64,000 bases of DNA from Sphingomonas phyllosphaerae FA2. Its GTDB lineage: Bacteria > Pseudomonadota > Alphaproteobacteria > Sphingomonadales > Sphingomonadaceae. The stretch's first letter is position 1; every line of letters starts with the position of its first letter. This document shows, piece by piece, positions 1 through 7,400 of this stretch. Under the pieces are notes generated by a model. That model was given only the letters and a program-made list of their open reading frames with translations. It had not been told where the DNA came from and ran no database searches. The DNA is taken from contig NZ_KE386571.1 in NCBI RefSeq assembly GCF_000427645.1, positions 2,996,895 through 3,060,894 on the forward strand, read 5' to 3'. A program made the translations under genes and the position numbers.

Positions 1-59
1 GACGTCTCGGCTCTCACGAAAACCTGCGCGTCTGGATTCCCGCCTTCGCGGGAATGACG
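1..59. repeat. REPIN family A, right half (cut by window edge)
   Basis: A palindromic core (attcccgcc-ttc-gcgggaat type) preceded by a spacer containing cctgcgcgtctgg. The same core and spacer recur as complete inverted pairs near 21.8, 23.9, 42.6 and 43.9 kb. Only the right arm and part of the spacer are inside the window. It ends about 10 bp from the serine hydrolase stop codon and may act as its 3' hairpin. Confidence 0.85.
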
Positions 60-68
60 ACGTCACAT

Positions 69-1178
69 CTACTCCGACTCGTCCGCCCCGCCCGCGCGCG
101 GCTGTGCACCGGTCAGCGCGGCGGCGACCTGCTGGATCAGCACCTGGCGCACGCGCATCGGCGCGGTCGTGTCGCCGATCTGCACCGCGATCGCATAGCG
201 CCGCCCGTCGGGCGCGGTCAGGATACCGATGTCGTTGAAGCCGGCGTTGCGGCTGCCCAGTTCCTGCCCGGTCCCGGTCTTATGCGCGAGCGTCCAGCCC
301 GCCGGGGTCGCCGCCTTCAGCCGCGCGCGACCGGTGTGCGAATTCGCCATCGTGTCGAGCAGCACGCGCGTCGAGGTCTCGCTCAGCAACTCGCCACGCG
401 CCAGCCGCGCCAGCGCCTCGACGATCGCCGCCGGCTGCGCGCCGTCGGGCGGATTGTCGATATAGCGTTGCAGCGCGGCGCGGCGCACCTCGGGATCGAG
501 CCGCGCGCGCGCCGCCTCGAACCCGCGCCCCATCGCCATCGACTGGTTCCACGTCACCCCCGCCGTACCGCTCTGGAGCAGGCGTTCGCCCGGGCCGAAG
601 CGGATGCCGGAGATATGCTTCTCCGCGAGAAAGCGCCGCACCGCCGCCGGGCCGCCGACATAGGTCAGCAGCCGGTCGTTGGCGGTATTGTCGCTCTGCG
701 TCAGCGCACGGGTCAGCAATCCGGTGACGGTGGTGCGGTAACCCTCGCCCGTCACCAGCCCAGCGATCGGCTGATGGAACAGCGTCAGATCGTCGCGCGT
801 GACCAGCACCGGATCGTCGAGCTTCAACCGCCCGGCGTCGCGTTGCCCCAGCACGGTCATCGCGACCCACAATTTGCTGACGCTCTGCTGCGGCAGATAG
901 AGCGCACCGCCCTCCGACACGATCCAGTCCTCGTCGACCGCCTGGATCGCCGCGCCGGCCTTGCCGGGGAAGCTGCGGATCAGCTGCGTCACCCGTTGCT
1001 GCAACGCGCGCGGCGCCGACTTGGGCCGCGGCGGTGCAGGCGGCGGGACCGCGACCGAGACGATCGGCGGCGGTGGCGCGGCCGGGATCAGCGTCGACCC
1101 CGCCCCCGCGCCGCAGCCGGCGATCAGCAGCGACCAGCCGATCACCGTCGCCCGGTGCGCGAATGTCGTCTTTCCCAT
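69..1178 (-). CDS. Serine hydrolase, class A beta-lactamase fold, lipoprotein
   Basis: Predicted 369-residue exported serine hydrolase. I chose the ATG at 1178 because it gives a lipoprotein signal peptide with lipobox LIAGC (Cys22); the longer frame adds an implausible N-terminus. A proline-rich linker (about 33-52) precedes the catalytic domain. The active-site motifs of the penicillin-recognising family are visible: S99-V-S-K102, SDN at 162-164 and KTG at 300-302. I do not see the omega-loop glutamate motif (ExxLN) that class A beta-lactamases use for deacylation, so true beta-lactamase activity is doubtful; a peptidase or esterase role on cell-wall-like substrates is equally possible. It is transcribed away from nadB's 3' end with repeat DNA between them. 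The fold assignment is firm, the substrate unknown. Confidence 0.85.
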   Translation of the reverse strand: MGKTTFAHRATVIGWSLLIAGCGAGAGSTLIPAAPPPPIVSVAVPPPAPPRPKSAPRALQQRVTQLIRSFPGKAGAAIQAVDEDWIVSEGGALYLPQQSVSKLWVAMTVLGQRDAGRLKLDDPVLVTRDDLTLFHQPIAGLVTGEGYRTTVTGLLTRALTQSDNTANDRLLTYVGGPAAVRRFLAEKHISGIRFGPGERLLQSGTAGVTWNQSMAMGRGFEAARARLDPEVRRAALQRYIDNPPDGAQPAAIVEALARLARGELLSETSTRVLLDTMANSHTGRARLKAATPAGWTLAHKTGTGQELGSRNAGFNDIGILTAPDGRRYAIAVQIGDTTAPMRVRQVLIQQVAAALTGAQPRAGGADESE

Positions 1179-1418
1179 GTCCGCCGCCGTCACCCCTGCC
1201 TGATCCGCCGGTGTGCCGGTCGAGCCCTCGGGCGCAAACCCCTGCGACTCGCGCTTGCGACGACCGCCAGCCAGCGCACGACGAGTCGAGTCGGGGTTGC
1301 TCAACCGCCTGATTCCCGATGACCAATCAGTGCTCGACGATGACCTTGTTCCTCCGTCATGCCGGACTTGATCCGGGGCGACGTACAAGAGGGTGTTCGG
1401 GTTGATCAGACCTGAGGC
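1179..1418. other. Intergenic gap with one family B palindrome
   Basis: A gap of 240 bp between the serine hydrolase start and the nadB stop, both genes on the minus strand. A single family B palindrome lies at 1355-1383 (core ccggacttgatccgg) and is the likely 3' hairpin for nadB transcripts. The rest should hold the hydrolase promoter, but I see no clear -35/-10 pair. Confidence 0.6.
1355..1383. repeat. REP family B, single palindrome
   Basis: Palindrome with cgtcatgccggacttgatcc on the left and the complementary ggggcgacg end on the right. It is a solitary copy of the repeat that occurs as inverted pairs near 3.1, 13.2, 18.2 and 25.8 kb. Confidence 0.85.
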
Positions 1419-2999
1419 TCACGGCACCAGCACTGTATCGACCGGGGGATCGCTCAGTTCGGGATAGTCGAGCGTGTAATGCAGCCCGCGGCTCTCATGC
1501 CGGTGCAGCGCCGAGCGGACGATCAGGTCGGCGGTCTGGAGCAGGTTGCGCAGCTCGATCAGATCGGGGGTGACGCGGAAATGCCCGTAATAATCCTCGA
1601 TCTCGGAGCGGAGCAGGTCGATGCGGTGACGGGCGCGCTCCAGCCGCTTGGTGGTGCGGACGATCCCGACATAATTCCACATGAAGCGGCGGATCTCGGT
1701 CCAGTTCTGCTTGATGACCACTTCCTCGTCGGAATCGGTCACGCGGCTTTCGTCCCATGCACGGATGGCGGGGACCGCGGGCAAGTTGTCCCAGCGTTCC
1801 GCGATGTCGCGCGCCGCCGCCTCGCCGAAGACGAAACATTCGAGCAGCGAGTTCGACGCCAGCCGGTTCGCGCCGTGCAGCCCCGATTGCGTGCACTCCC
1901 CCGCCGCATAGAGGCCGGGCAAATCGGTGCGCCCGTCGCGATCGACCATGATCCCGCCGCAGGTATAATGCTGCGCCGGCACCACCGGGATCGGCGCGAC
2001 GGTCATGTCGATCCCCAGCCCCTTCAGCTTCTCGTAGATGTTCGGGAAATGCCCGCGCACGAAGTCGGCGGGCATATGGCTGATGTCGAGATGGACGAAA
2101 TCGAGCCCGTAGCGCTTGATCTCGGCGTCGATCGCGCGCGCCACCACGTCGCGCGGCGCCAGCTCCAGCCGCTCCGCATCATAATAGGGCATGAAGCGCT
2201 TGCCGGTGGTCGGGTTGATGAGCCGCCCGCCCTCGCCGCGCACCGCCTCGGTGATCAGGAAATTCTTGACCTCCAGATGATAGAGGCAGGTCGGGTGGAA
2301 TTGCATGAATTCCATGTTCGCGACCCGCGCCCCGGCTCGCCACGCCATCGCGATGCCGTCGCCTGTCGCGCCGCGCGGGGCGGTGGAGAACAGATAGGTG
2401 CGCCCAGCCCCGCCGGTGGCGAGGATCGTCGCGCGCGCGGTGTGAAGCGCGACGCGCCCGCTGCGCCGGTCGATCGCATAGACGCCCCAGACGTTGCCCG
2501 CGCCCGAATAGCGCTCCTCATGCCGGCTGGTCGCGAGGTCGATCGCGACCTGATCGGGGACGAGCGTGATGTTGGGATGCGCCTCGGCGGCGCGTTGCAG
2601 CGCCTCCTGCACTGCCCAGCCGGTCGCGTCGGCGACATGGACGATCCGGCGGTGCGAATGCCCGCCCTCGCGCGTCAGGTGCAGCGCGCCCTTTTCCTCC
2701 GCGAACGGCACGCCGAGCGCGCGCAGCCGTTCGATCGCGGCGGGGGCGCGTTCGACGACGAATTCGACGATCGCGCGGTCGTTGAGCCCGGCGCCGGCGA
2801 CCATCGTGTCCTCGACATGATGCTCGAACGTGTCGCCGGGTTCGAGCACCGCGGCGATCCCGCCCTGCGCCCAGGCGGTGGAGCCTTCGTTGAGGGCGCC
2901 CTTGGCGAGCACGGTGACCTTGAAGCGATCGGCGAGGTTGAGCGCGGCGGTGAGCCCGGCCGCGCCGGAGCCAACGATCAGCACGTCGCTGTTCGTCAT
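1419..2999 (-). CDS. nadB: L-aspartate oxidase
   Basis: Flavoenzyme (526 residues) that oxidises L-aspartate to iminoaspartate, the first step of de novo NAD synthesis. The N-terminus carries the FAD-binding Rossmann motif VGSGAAGL (about residues 9-16). The family signature GANRLASNSLLE, which contacts FAD, is intact, as is the HTAR/TGGAGR segment of the succinate dehydrogenase/fumarate reductase flavoprotein family. The start at 2999 (MTNSDV) places the dinucleotide motif right at the N-terminus, as expected; the upstream extension of the frame is repeat DNA. Length matches the family (about 530). The partners nadA and nadC are not in the window, so the gene stands alone here. Confidence 0.95.
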   Translation of the reverse strand: MTNSDVLIVGSGAAGLTAALNLADRFKVTVLAKGALNEGSTAWAQGGIAAVLEPGDTFEHHVEDTMVAGAGLNDRAIVEFVVERAPAAIERLRALGVPFAEEKGALHLTREGGHSHRRIVHVADATGWAVQEALQRAAEAHPNITLVPDQVAIDLATSRHEERYSGAGNVWGVYAIDRRSGRVALHTARATILATGGAGRTYLFSTAPRGATGDGIAMAWRAGARVANMEFMQFHPTCLYHLEVKNFLITEAVRGEGGRLINPTTGKRFMPYYDAERLELAPRDVVARAIDAEIKRYGLDFVHLDISHMPADFVRGHFPNIYEKLKGLGIDMTVAPIPVVPAQHYTCGGIMVDRDGRTDLPGLYAAGECTQSGLHGANRLASNSLLECFVFGEAAARDIAERWDNLPAVPAIRAWDESRVTDSDEEVVIKQNWTEIRRFMWNYVGIVRTTKRLERARHRIDLLRSEIEDYYGHFRVTPDLIELRNLLQTADLIVRSALHRHESRGLHYTLDYPELSDPPVDTVLVP

Positions 3000-3143
3000 G
3001 CCGCGCGCCCGCGAATGTTGCGAATGTTGAGACGCTGGCGGGTTGTTGCGGCGGGCACGGGGTACATGCCGATCATGTGGCATAGATCGGGGCGTGAGGA
3101 ACAGGATTTTGCGTGTTCGACTATGCCGATCGCCTGCCTCCCC

Positions 3144-3227
3144 CGTCGCCCCGGACTTGATCCGGGGCCCCCCTGCCTTTCTGCGAGCGAGGCAGAAGCG
3201 GGATCCCGGATCAAGTCCGGGATGACA
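3144..3227. repeat. REPIN family B, inverted pair
   Basis: Two inverted family B palindromes (cggacttgatccgg core) about 35 bp apart. The spacer contains the characteristic ctgcc/ggcagaagcggg segment. The pair lies in the 272-bp gap between the DUF1080 gene and nadB (both minus strand). Confidence 0.9.
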
Positions 3228-3271
3228 GGATGGGGTAGGAGAGCCGAAAACGTCGATCGGCTTCAGGAGGT

Positions 3272-4201
3272 CTACCGCGCCACCACCGTCGGCAGCCGGT
3301 CGATCGGCTCGACCGTCACGCTGCGGAACCACGTCTCCGCGCCTTCGGACTGCAACTGGATGTGCCCGTGCGTCAGCGGGCTGCGCACACCGCCGGCTCC
3401 GACCGTCGCCAGCCCCTCGACCACCATCACCGGCACGCCGTTGACGACATGCACCGCACGGTCGCCGAGCACGTACAGGTCGAGCACGTTCCACTGCCCT
3501 TCCGGCCGTTCGGCATCGCGCGCGTTCTCGACGTTCCAGATCAGCGAGCCGTTGACGATCTCGACCGGCGTGCCGCCCATCCGGTAGCGGACCGGCGGCG
3601 AGATCAGCGACGGGTCGAGCGCGGCGGCGGTGCGGATGCGCACGTCGCGCCCGACCGCGACCGCCATGCCGGTCGAGCCCTTCATAATCTCGAACTCGAC
3701 CGAGGGCTGCCACGTCCCAAACACCGTCCCGGGCGTGCCATGCGTATGATAGAGCAGGCCGTTGTTGGGCGGCTGGTCGGCGCGCGGCGCCCAGCGCTTC
3801 TCGCCCCAGCGATATTCGAGCCGCAGGTGATAGTCGCGCAGGTCGGCATCATGGACCAGCGCGCCCCATGTCTCGCCCTTGACCCACATCGCCGGCTTGC
3901 CGTCGATCGCCATGACCGCGAAATCGCCCTTGGTCGAGCGCGATCGGCCGATCGGGGTCGCGCCGGGCTTGTCGCGGTAGGTGACCGACGGGTCGGGGTA
4001 CCCGAGCCACGGCTGCCAACCGGACAGGTCGCGGCCGTTGAACAAGGCGCGTGACGGGCCGGTCGGCTTGGGGACGTCCGTGAGCACGAGGGTCTGCGTG
4101 GTCGTGGGCGCGTCGCCGACGATCGCGCGCGCCTGCTCGACCGGCGACGGGGCGGGCGCCGCGGCCTGCGCGATCGCTGCCGCCAACAGGATGATGTTCA
4201 C
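3272..4201 (-). CDS. Exported DUF1080 (3-keto-disaccharide hydrolase-type) protein
   Basis: Protein of 309 residues. The start is GTG at 4201, preceded by a strong ribosome site (ggaggg, about 5-6 nt away). Residues 1-14 form a short hydrophobic signal peptide (MNIILLAAAIAQAAA), so the protein is secreted to the periplasm. The body from about residue 50 (LFNGRDLSGWQPW) matches DUF1080, a concanavalin-like jelly-roll fold linked to glycoside hydrolysis, with the typical endings NGLLYHTHG and WNVLDLYV. DUF1080 enzymes have been connected to cleavage of 3-keto-glycosides, but the substrate here cannot be read from sequence. No sugar oxidoreductase partner is adjacent. It stands alone between nadB and an ABC ATPase. 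Confidence 0.85.
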   Translation of the reverse strand: MNIILLAAAIAQAAAPAPSPVEQARAIVGDAPTTTQTLVLTDVPKPTGPSRALFNGRDLSGWQPWLGYPDPSVTYRDKPGATPIGRSRSTKGDFAVMAIDGKPAMWVKGETWGALVHDADLRDYHLRLEYRWGEKRWAPRADQPPNNGLLYHTHGTPGTVFGTWQPSVEFEIMKGSTGMAVAVGRDVRIRTAAALDPSLISPPVRYRMGGTPVEIVNGSLIWNVENARDAERPEGQWNVLDLYVLGDRAVHVVNGVPVMVVEGLATVGAGGVRSPLTHGHIQLQSEGAETWFRSVTVEPIDRLPTVVAR

Positions 4202-4278
4202 CGGTGCCCTCCGCTACTTTTGCCGAGGGCTATCGCAGGATCGCGAAGCCGCAACAACGGCTTACGACCAAGGTCGGG

Positions 4279-4310
4279 CTCTGGATTGCTTCGCTACGCT
4301 CGCAATGACG
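4279..4310. repeat. Family D repeat, right half
   Basis: The sequence ctctggattgcttcgct followed by acgctcgcaatgacg is the right arm of the family D repeat that occurs complete at 38978-39055. The expected left arm (around 4235-4260) is degenerate, so this looks like a decayed pair. Confidence 0.7.
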
Positions 4311-4335
4311 TGGCGAGAGTGGCGGTCGGCTGCGA

Positions 4336-4376
4336 AGAAGAAAGAAGCGAGGTCCCGGATCAAGTCCGGGGCGACG
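4336..4376. repeat. REP family B, right half
   Basis: Carries the aagaagaaagaagcg spacer motif and one palindrome (cccggatcaagtccggg) of family B. It ends just before the ABC ATPase stop codon and probably works as its transcript end. Confidence 0.8.
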
Positions 4377-4381
4377 GAAGA

Positions 4382-5323
4382 TCAGCCGGCGTTCGCCGCG
4401 CGAGTCAGGTTGAGGAACACGTCCTCCAGATCGGCTTCCTTGGTGCTGACGTCGACGATTCCGTAGCCGTCGCGCTGGATCGCGCCCAGCACCTCGCCCG
4501 CGTTGACGCGGTCCTTGGCGTAGGTGATCTCCAGCGTCCGCGCGCCCTTCAGCGCGACCTTCCCGAAACAATCGTTGTCGGGCAGCGCCGCGACGTCGCG
4601 GTCGACCGTCACCGCGACGATCTTCTCCTGCGCCTTCCCCAGCAATTCGGCGGTCGGCGAGTTGGCGATCACGCGGCCGTGGTTGATGATCGCGATCCGG
4701 TCGCACAATTCCTCGGCCTCTTCGAGGTAGTGCGTGGTCAGCACCACCGTCACCCCGGCGTCGTTGAGGCTGCGGACATAGGTCCACAATTGCTGGCGCA
4801 GCTCGATGTCCACCCCGGCGGTCGGCTCGTCGAGCACCAGCACCGGCGGCGTGTGGACCATCGCCTTGGCGACCATCAGCCGCCGCTTCATGCCCCCCGA
4901 CAGCGTGCGCGCATAGGCGTTGGCCTTATCCTCCAGATGCACCGCGCGGAGCAGCTCCATGCTGCGGCGCTCCTTCTTCGGCACACCGTACAGCCCGGCC
5001 TGGATCTCCAGCGTCTCGACCGGCGTGAAGAACGGATCGAACAGGATCTCCTGATTGACGATCCCGATCGACGCCTTGGCGTTGCGCGGGTGTTCGTCAA
5101 TGTCGAAGCCCCAGATCGACGCCGCACCGCTGGTCTTGTTGACCAGCCCGGCGAGGATGTTGATCAGCGTCGACTTGCCTGCGCCGTTCGGGCCGAGCAG
5201 CCCGAAGATGCTGCCGCGCGGCACGTCGAACGACACGCCGTCCAGCGCGCGCTTCGGCGCACCGCCCTTCACCCCGGCGTAGGTCTTGCACAGGTCGCGG
5301 ATCGTGATCGCTGCTTCGGTCAT
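4382..5323 (-). CDS. ABC transporter ATP-binding protein (ABC-2 type)
   Basis: ATPase subunit of 313 residues for an ABC-2 type export system. Walker A GPNGAGKS is at 44-51, the signature LSGGMKRR starts at 141, Walker B VLVLDEPTAG is at 161-170 and the switch His follows (TTHYLEEAEEL). A C-terminal extension of about 90 residues is typical of the CcmA/NodI-like drug or polysaccharide exporter class. Start 5323 (MTEAAI) was chosen because the longer frame runs over the divergent gene's promoter region. No ABC-2 permease is adjacent, so its membrane partner must be elsewhere. It diverges from the small zinc-finger gene with an 82-bp shared gap. Confidence 0.9.
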   Translation of the reverse strand: MTEAAITIRDLCKTYAGVKGGAPKRALDGVSFDVPRGSIFGLLGPNGAGKSTLINILAGLVNKTSGAASIWGFDIDEHPRNAKASIGIVNQEILFDPFFTPVETLEIQAGLYGVPKKERRSMELLRAVHLEDKANAYARTLSGGMKRRLMVAKAMVHTPPVLVLDEPTAGVDIELRQQLWTYVRSLNDAGVTVVLTTHYLEEAEELCDRIAIINHGRVIANSPTAELLGKAQEKIVAVTVDRDVAALPDNDCFGKVALKGARTLEITYAKDRVNAGEVLGAIQRDGYGIVDVSTKEADLEDVFLNLTRAANAG

Positions 5324-5405
5324 ATCCGGCGCGATAGGCGCGTGGACGGCGGAAGCCAATAACGGAGGATTGTTTCGCCGCCCCCGCCTTGCTAATCGCC
5401 TGCCC

Positions 5406-5642
5406 ATGCGCCCGCCGTCCGAACTCGTCCGCACCTCTTCCGCCCGCGTCGCCTGCGATGGCGCGACCGACATTCCGGGCGGCGCGGCGCTCGGTCATCC
5501 GCGCGTCTGGTTGCAGATCGACGAGCATGGCTATGTCGATTGCGGCTATTGCGACCGCCGCTTCGTGCTGATCGGCGGGCCGGCGGATGGTGTCGACCAC
5601 AGCAAGCTGCCGGATATTTCCGAGGGTGCCAGCCCGCAGTAA
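5406..5642 (+). CDS. CHCC-type zinc-finger protein
   Basis: Protein of 78 residues with the zf-CHCC pattern: Cys17, His31, Cys46 and Cys49 (VDCGYC), a metal site like that of the NDUFS6 accessory subunit of respiratory complex I. Start 5406 was chosen because the core begins soon after it; an upstream in-frame start would enter the promoter of the divergent ABC gene. Alphaproteobacterial homologues are small cytoplasmic zinc-binding proteins, and a link to complex I is plausible but not shown here since no nuo genes are nearby. Confidence 0.85.
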   Translation: MRPPSELVRTSSARVACDGATDIPGGAALGHPRVWLQIDEHGYVDCGYCDRRFVLIGGPADGVDHSKLPDISEGASPQ

Positions 5643-5737
5643 CGTCGCTCTCCGTTTTGGAGAGCAGAGTGATGGCACGCGGATGCGTGGAGCGGTCGCG
5701 CCCCTGCGTCATCTTTCAGCGCCCAACGAAGAGTTCG

Positions 5738-5833
5738 CTAGACCCGGGATCCCGCTTCTTTCTTCTGCCGGTGAGAAGAAGCGGGGCCCCGGATCAAGGC
5801 TCTCCTGAGCTTGTCGAAGGGTCCGGGGCGACG
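5738..5833. repeat. REPIN family B copy interrupted by another repeat
   Basis: The left part has cccgggatcccgcttcttt, the right arm begins gcggggccccggatcaa and resumes with gtccggggcgacg. Between these two pieces of the right palindrome lies a 23-bp insert (5798-5820) containing cctgagcttgtcgaagg, a short repeat I recall from many alphaproteobacterial genomes. Confidence 0.8.
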
Positions 5834-5856
5834 AAGAAAGGATGACACGGAGCTTC

Positions 5857-5895
5857 CGCAACGTCCTCCGCGCGCTCCGCGCCTCCGCATGAACC
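5857..5895. repeat. Family F repeat, right half
   Basis: The segment gctccgcgcctccgcatgaa resembles the right arm of the family F pair at 59823-59952 (ctgcgcctccgcgtgaa). It is a degenerate single copy. Confidence 0.5.
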
Positions 5896-5938
5896 TCAAC
5901 CGCTGGCATCCACACCCGCCCGCGCCTATCTTGGCGCG

Positions 5939-7354
5939 ATGACCGATCCCCGCTCCTTCCTGTACCGCGACACGCTCGACCCCGCGACCGCGCAGCGTGT
6001 CACCGCCGATGTGCTGGCGCGCGCCGATGACGGCGAGCTGTTCCTGCAATATCGCAAGGCGGAGGCCTTCGGGTTCGACGACGGGCGGCTGAAGACCGCC
6101 AGCTACGACACCACCGCCGGCTTCGGACTGCGCGCGATGTCGGGCGAGATGACCGCCTTCGCGCACGCCAACGAGCTGAGCGAAGCCGCAATCCGCCGCG
6201 CCGGCGAGACGATGGCGCTGATCGATCCCTCGGCCGCGACGAAGGCCGCCGCGCCGACCCGCACCAACAGCCGGCTCTACACCGACGCCGATCCGCTCGA
6301 TCTGGTGCCGTTCGCCGACAAGGTGAACCTGTGCCAGACGATCGACGCCGCCGCCCGCGCGCGCGATCCGCGCGTGGCGCAGGTGTCGGTCGGGCTGTCG
6401 GGGACGTGGAGCGTGGTCGAGATCGTCCGCGCCGACGGCTTTGTCGCCACCGACGTCCGCCCGCTGGTGCGGCTCAACGTCTCGATCGTCGCGGAGTCGA
6501 ACGGGCGGCGCGAGACCGGGTCGTTCGGAGTCGGCGGGCGCTATCTCTACGACCGCGTGATGACGCCCGACATGTGGAACCGCGCGATCGACGAGGCGCT
6601 GGCGCAGGCGTTGGTCAATCTCGAGGCGGTCGATGCACCGGCCGGCGAGATGACGGTGCTGCTCGGCAACGGCTGGCCCGGCGTCCTGCTCCACGAGGCG
6701 ATCGGGCACGGGCTGGAGGGTGATTTCAACCGCAAGGGCACCTCGGCCTTTTCGGGGCGGATCGGCGAGCGCGTTGCGGCGCCCGGCGTGACGATCGTCG
6801 ACGACGGCAGCATTGCCGACCGACGCGGCTCGCTGACGATCGACGACGAGGGCACGCCGACCTCCGAGACGATCCTGATCGAGGACGGCATCCTCAAGGG
6901 CTATATGCAGGACCGGCTCAACGCGCGGCTGATGGGGGTCGCGCCGACCGGCAACGGGCGGCGCGAGAGTTTCGCGCACGCGCCGATGCCGCGCATGACC
7001 AACACCTTCATGAAGGCCGGTCGCGACGATCCCGCGGAGCTGCTGAGCCGCGTGAAGAAGGGCATCTTCGCCAAGTCGTTCGGCGGCGGGCAGGTCGACA
7101 TCGTCTCGGGCAAGTTCACCTTTTCTTGCACCGAGGCGTACCGGATCGAGGACGGCAAGCTCGGTGCCCCGATCAAGGGCGCGACGCTGATCGGCGACGG
7201 GCCGAGCGTGCTGACCAAGGTGCTGGGCGTCGGCCACGATTTCGCGCTCGACGAGGGGATCGGCGTGTGCGGCAAGGGCGGGCAGAGCGTGCCGGCCGGG
7301 GTCGGGCAGCCGTCGCTGCTGATCGACGGGCTGACGGTGGGCGGTACGGCCTGA
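5939..7354 (+). CDS. tldD: Metalloprotease TldD
   Basis: Protein of 471 residues, full length for TldD. The zinc motif HEAIGH (H252, E253, H257) followed by GLEGDFNRKG matches the active site of the TldD subunit. TldD works with TldE/PmbA as a heterodimer that degrades unfolded peptides and matures small peptides such as microcins; the catalytic residues sit in TldD. The C-terminal glycine-rich segment (GVCGKGGQSVPAGVGQPS) is also typical. No tldE is in the window, which is normal because the two genes are usually unlinked. Start 5939 (MTDPRSFL) fits the family. It converges with the acyltransferase, separated only by a short palindrome. Confidence 0.95.
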   Translation: MTDPRSFLYRDTLDPATAQRVTADVLARADDGELFLQYRKAEAFGFDDGRLKTASYDTTAGFGLRAMSGEMTAFAHANELSEAAIRRAGETMALIDPSAATKAAAPTRTNSRLYTDADPLDLVPFADKVNLCQTIDAAARARDPRVAQVSVGLSGTWSVVEIVRADGFVATDVRPLVRLNVSIVAESNGRRETGSFGVGGRYLYDRVMTPDMWNRAIDEALAQALVNLEAVDAPAGEMTVLLGNGWPGVLLHEAIGHGLEGDFNRKGTSAFSGRIGERVAAPGVTIVDDGSIADRRGSLTIDDEGTPTSETILIEDGILKGYMQDRLNARLMGVAPTGNGRRESFAHAPMPRMTNTFMKAGRDDPAELLSRVKKGIFAKSFGGGQVDIVSGKFTFSCTEAYRIEDGKLGAPIKGATLIGDGPSVLTKVLGVGHDFALDEGIGVCGKGGQSVPAGVGQPSLLIDGLTVGGTA

Positions 7355-7363
7355 GCGTGTTGC

Positions 7364-7392
7364 CGTCGCCCCGGATCGCATCCGGGGCGACG
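7364..7392. repeat. REP family B, perfect palindrome between convergent genes
   Basis: A perfect palindrome with 13-bp arms (cgtcgccccggat) and a 3-bp loop, placed in the 46-bp gap between the converging tldD and acyltransferase stops. It is well placed to act as a bidirectional transcript end, although there is no T-tract on either side. Confidence 0.85.
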
Positions 7393-7400
7393 GACAAACG

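Larger units (their letters stand above)
5643..5938. other. Intergenic gap of 296 bp filled with repeats
   Basis: Between the zinc-finger gene and tldD. It holds a broken family B repeat (about 5738-5833) with a 23-bp insertion, and a right-half copy of family F at 5857-5895. No coding potential in keeping with the neighbours was seen. Confidence 0.6.

Noticed and set aside
1479..3587. Long plus-strand frame opposite nadB
   Set aside because: Shadow of nadB and the repeat region beyond it; Arg/Ala/Pro-rich without motifs.
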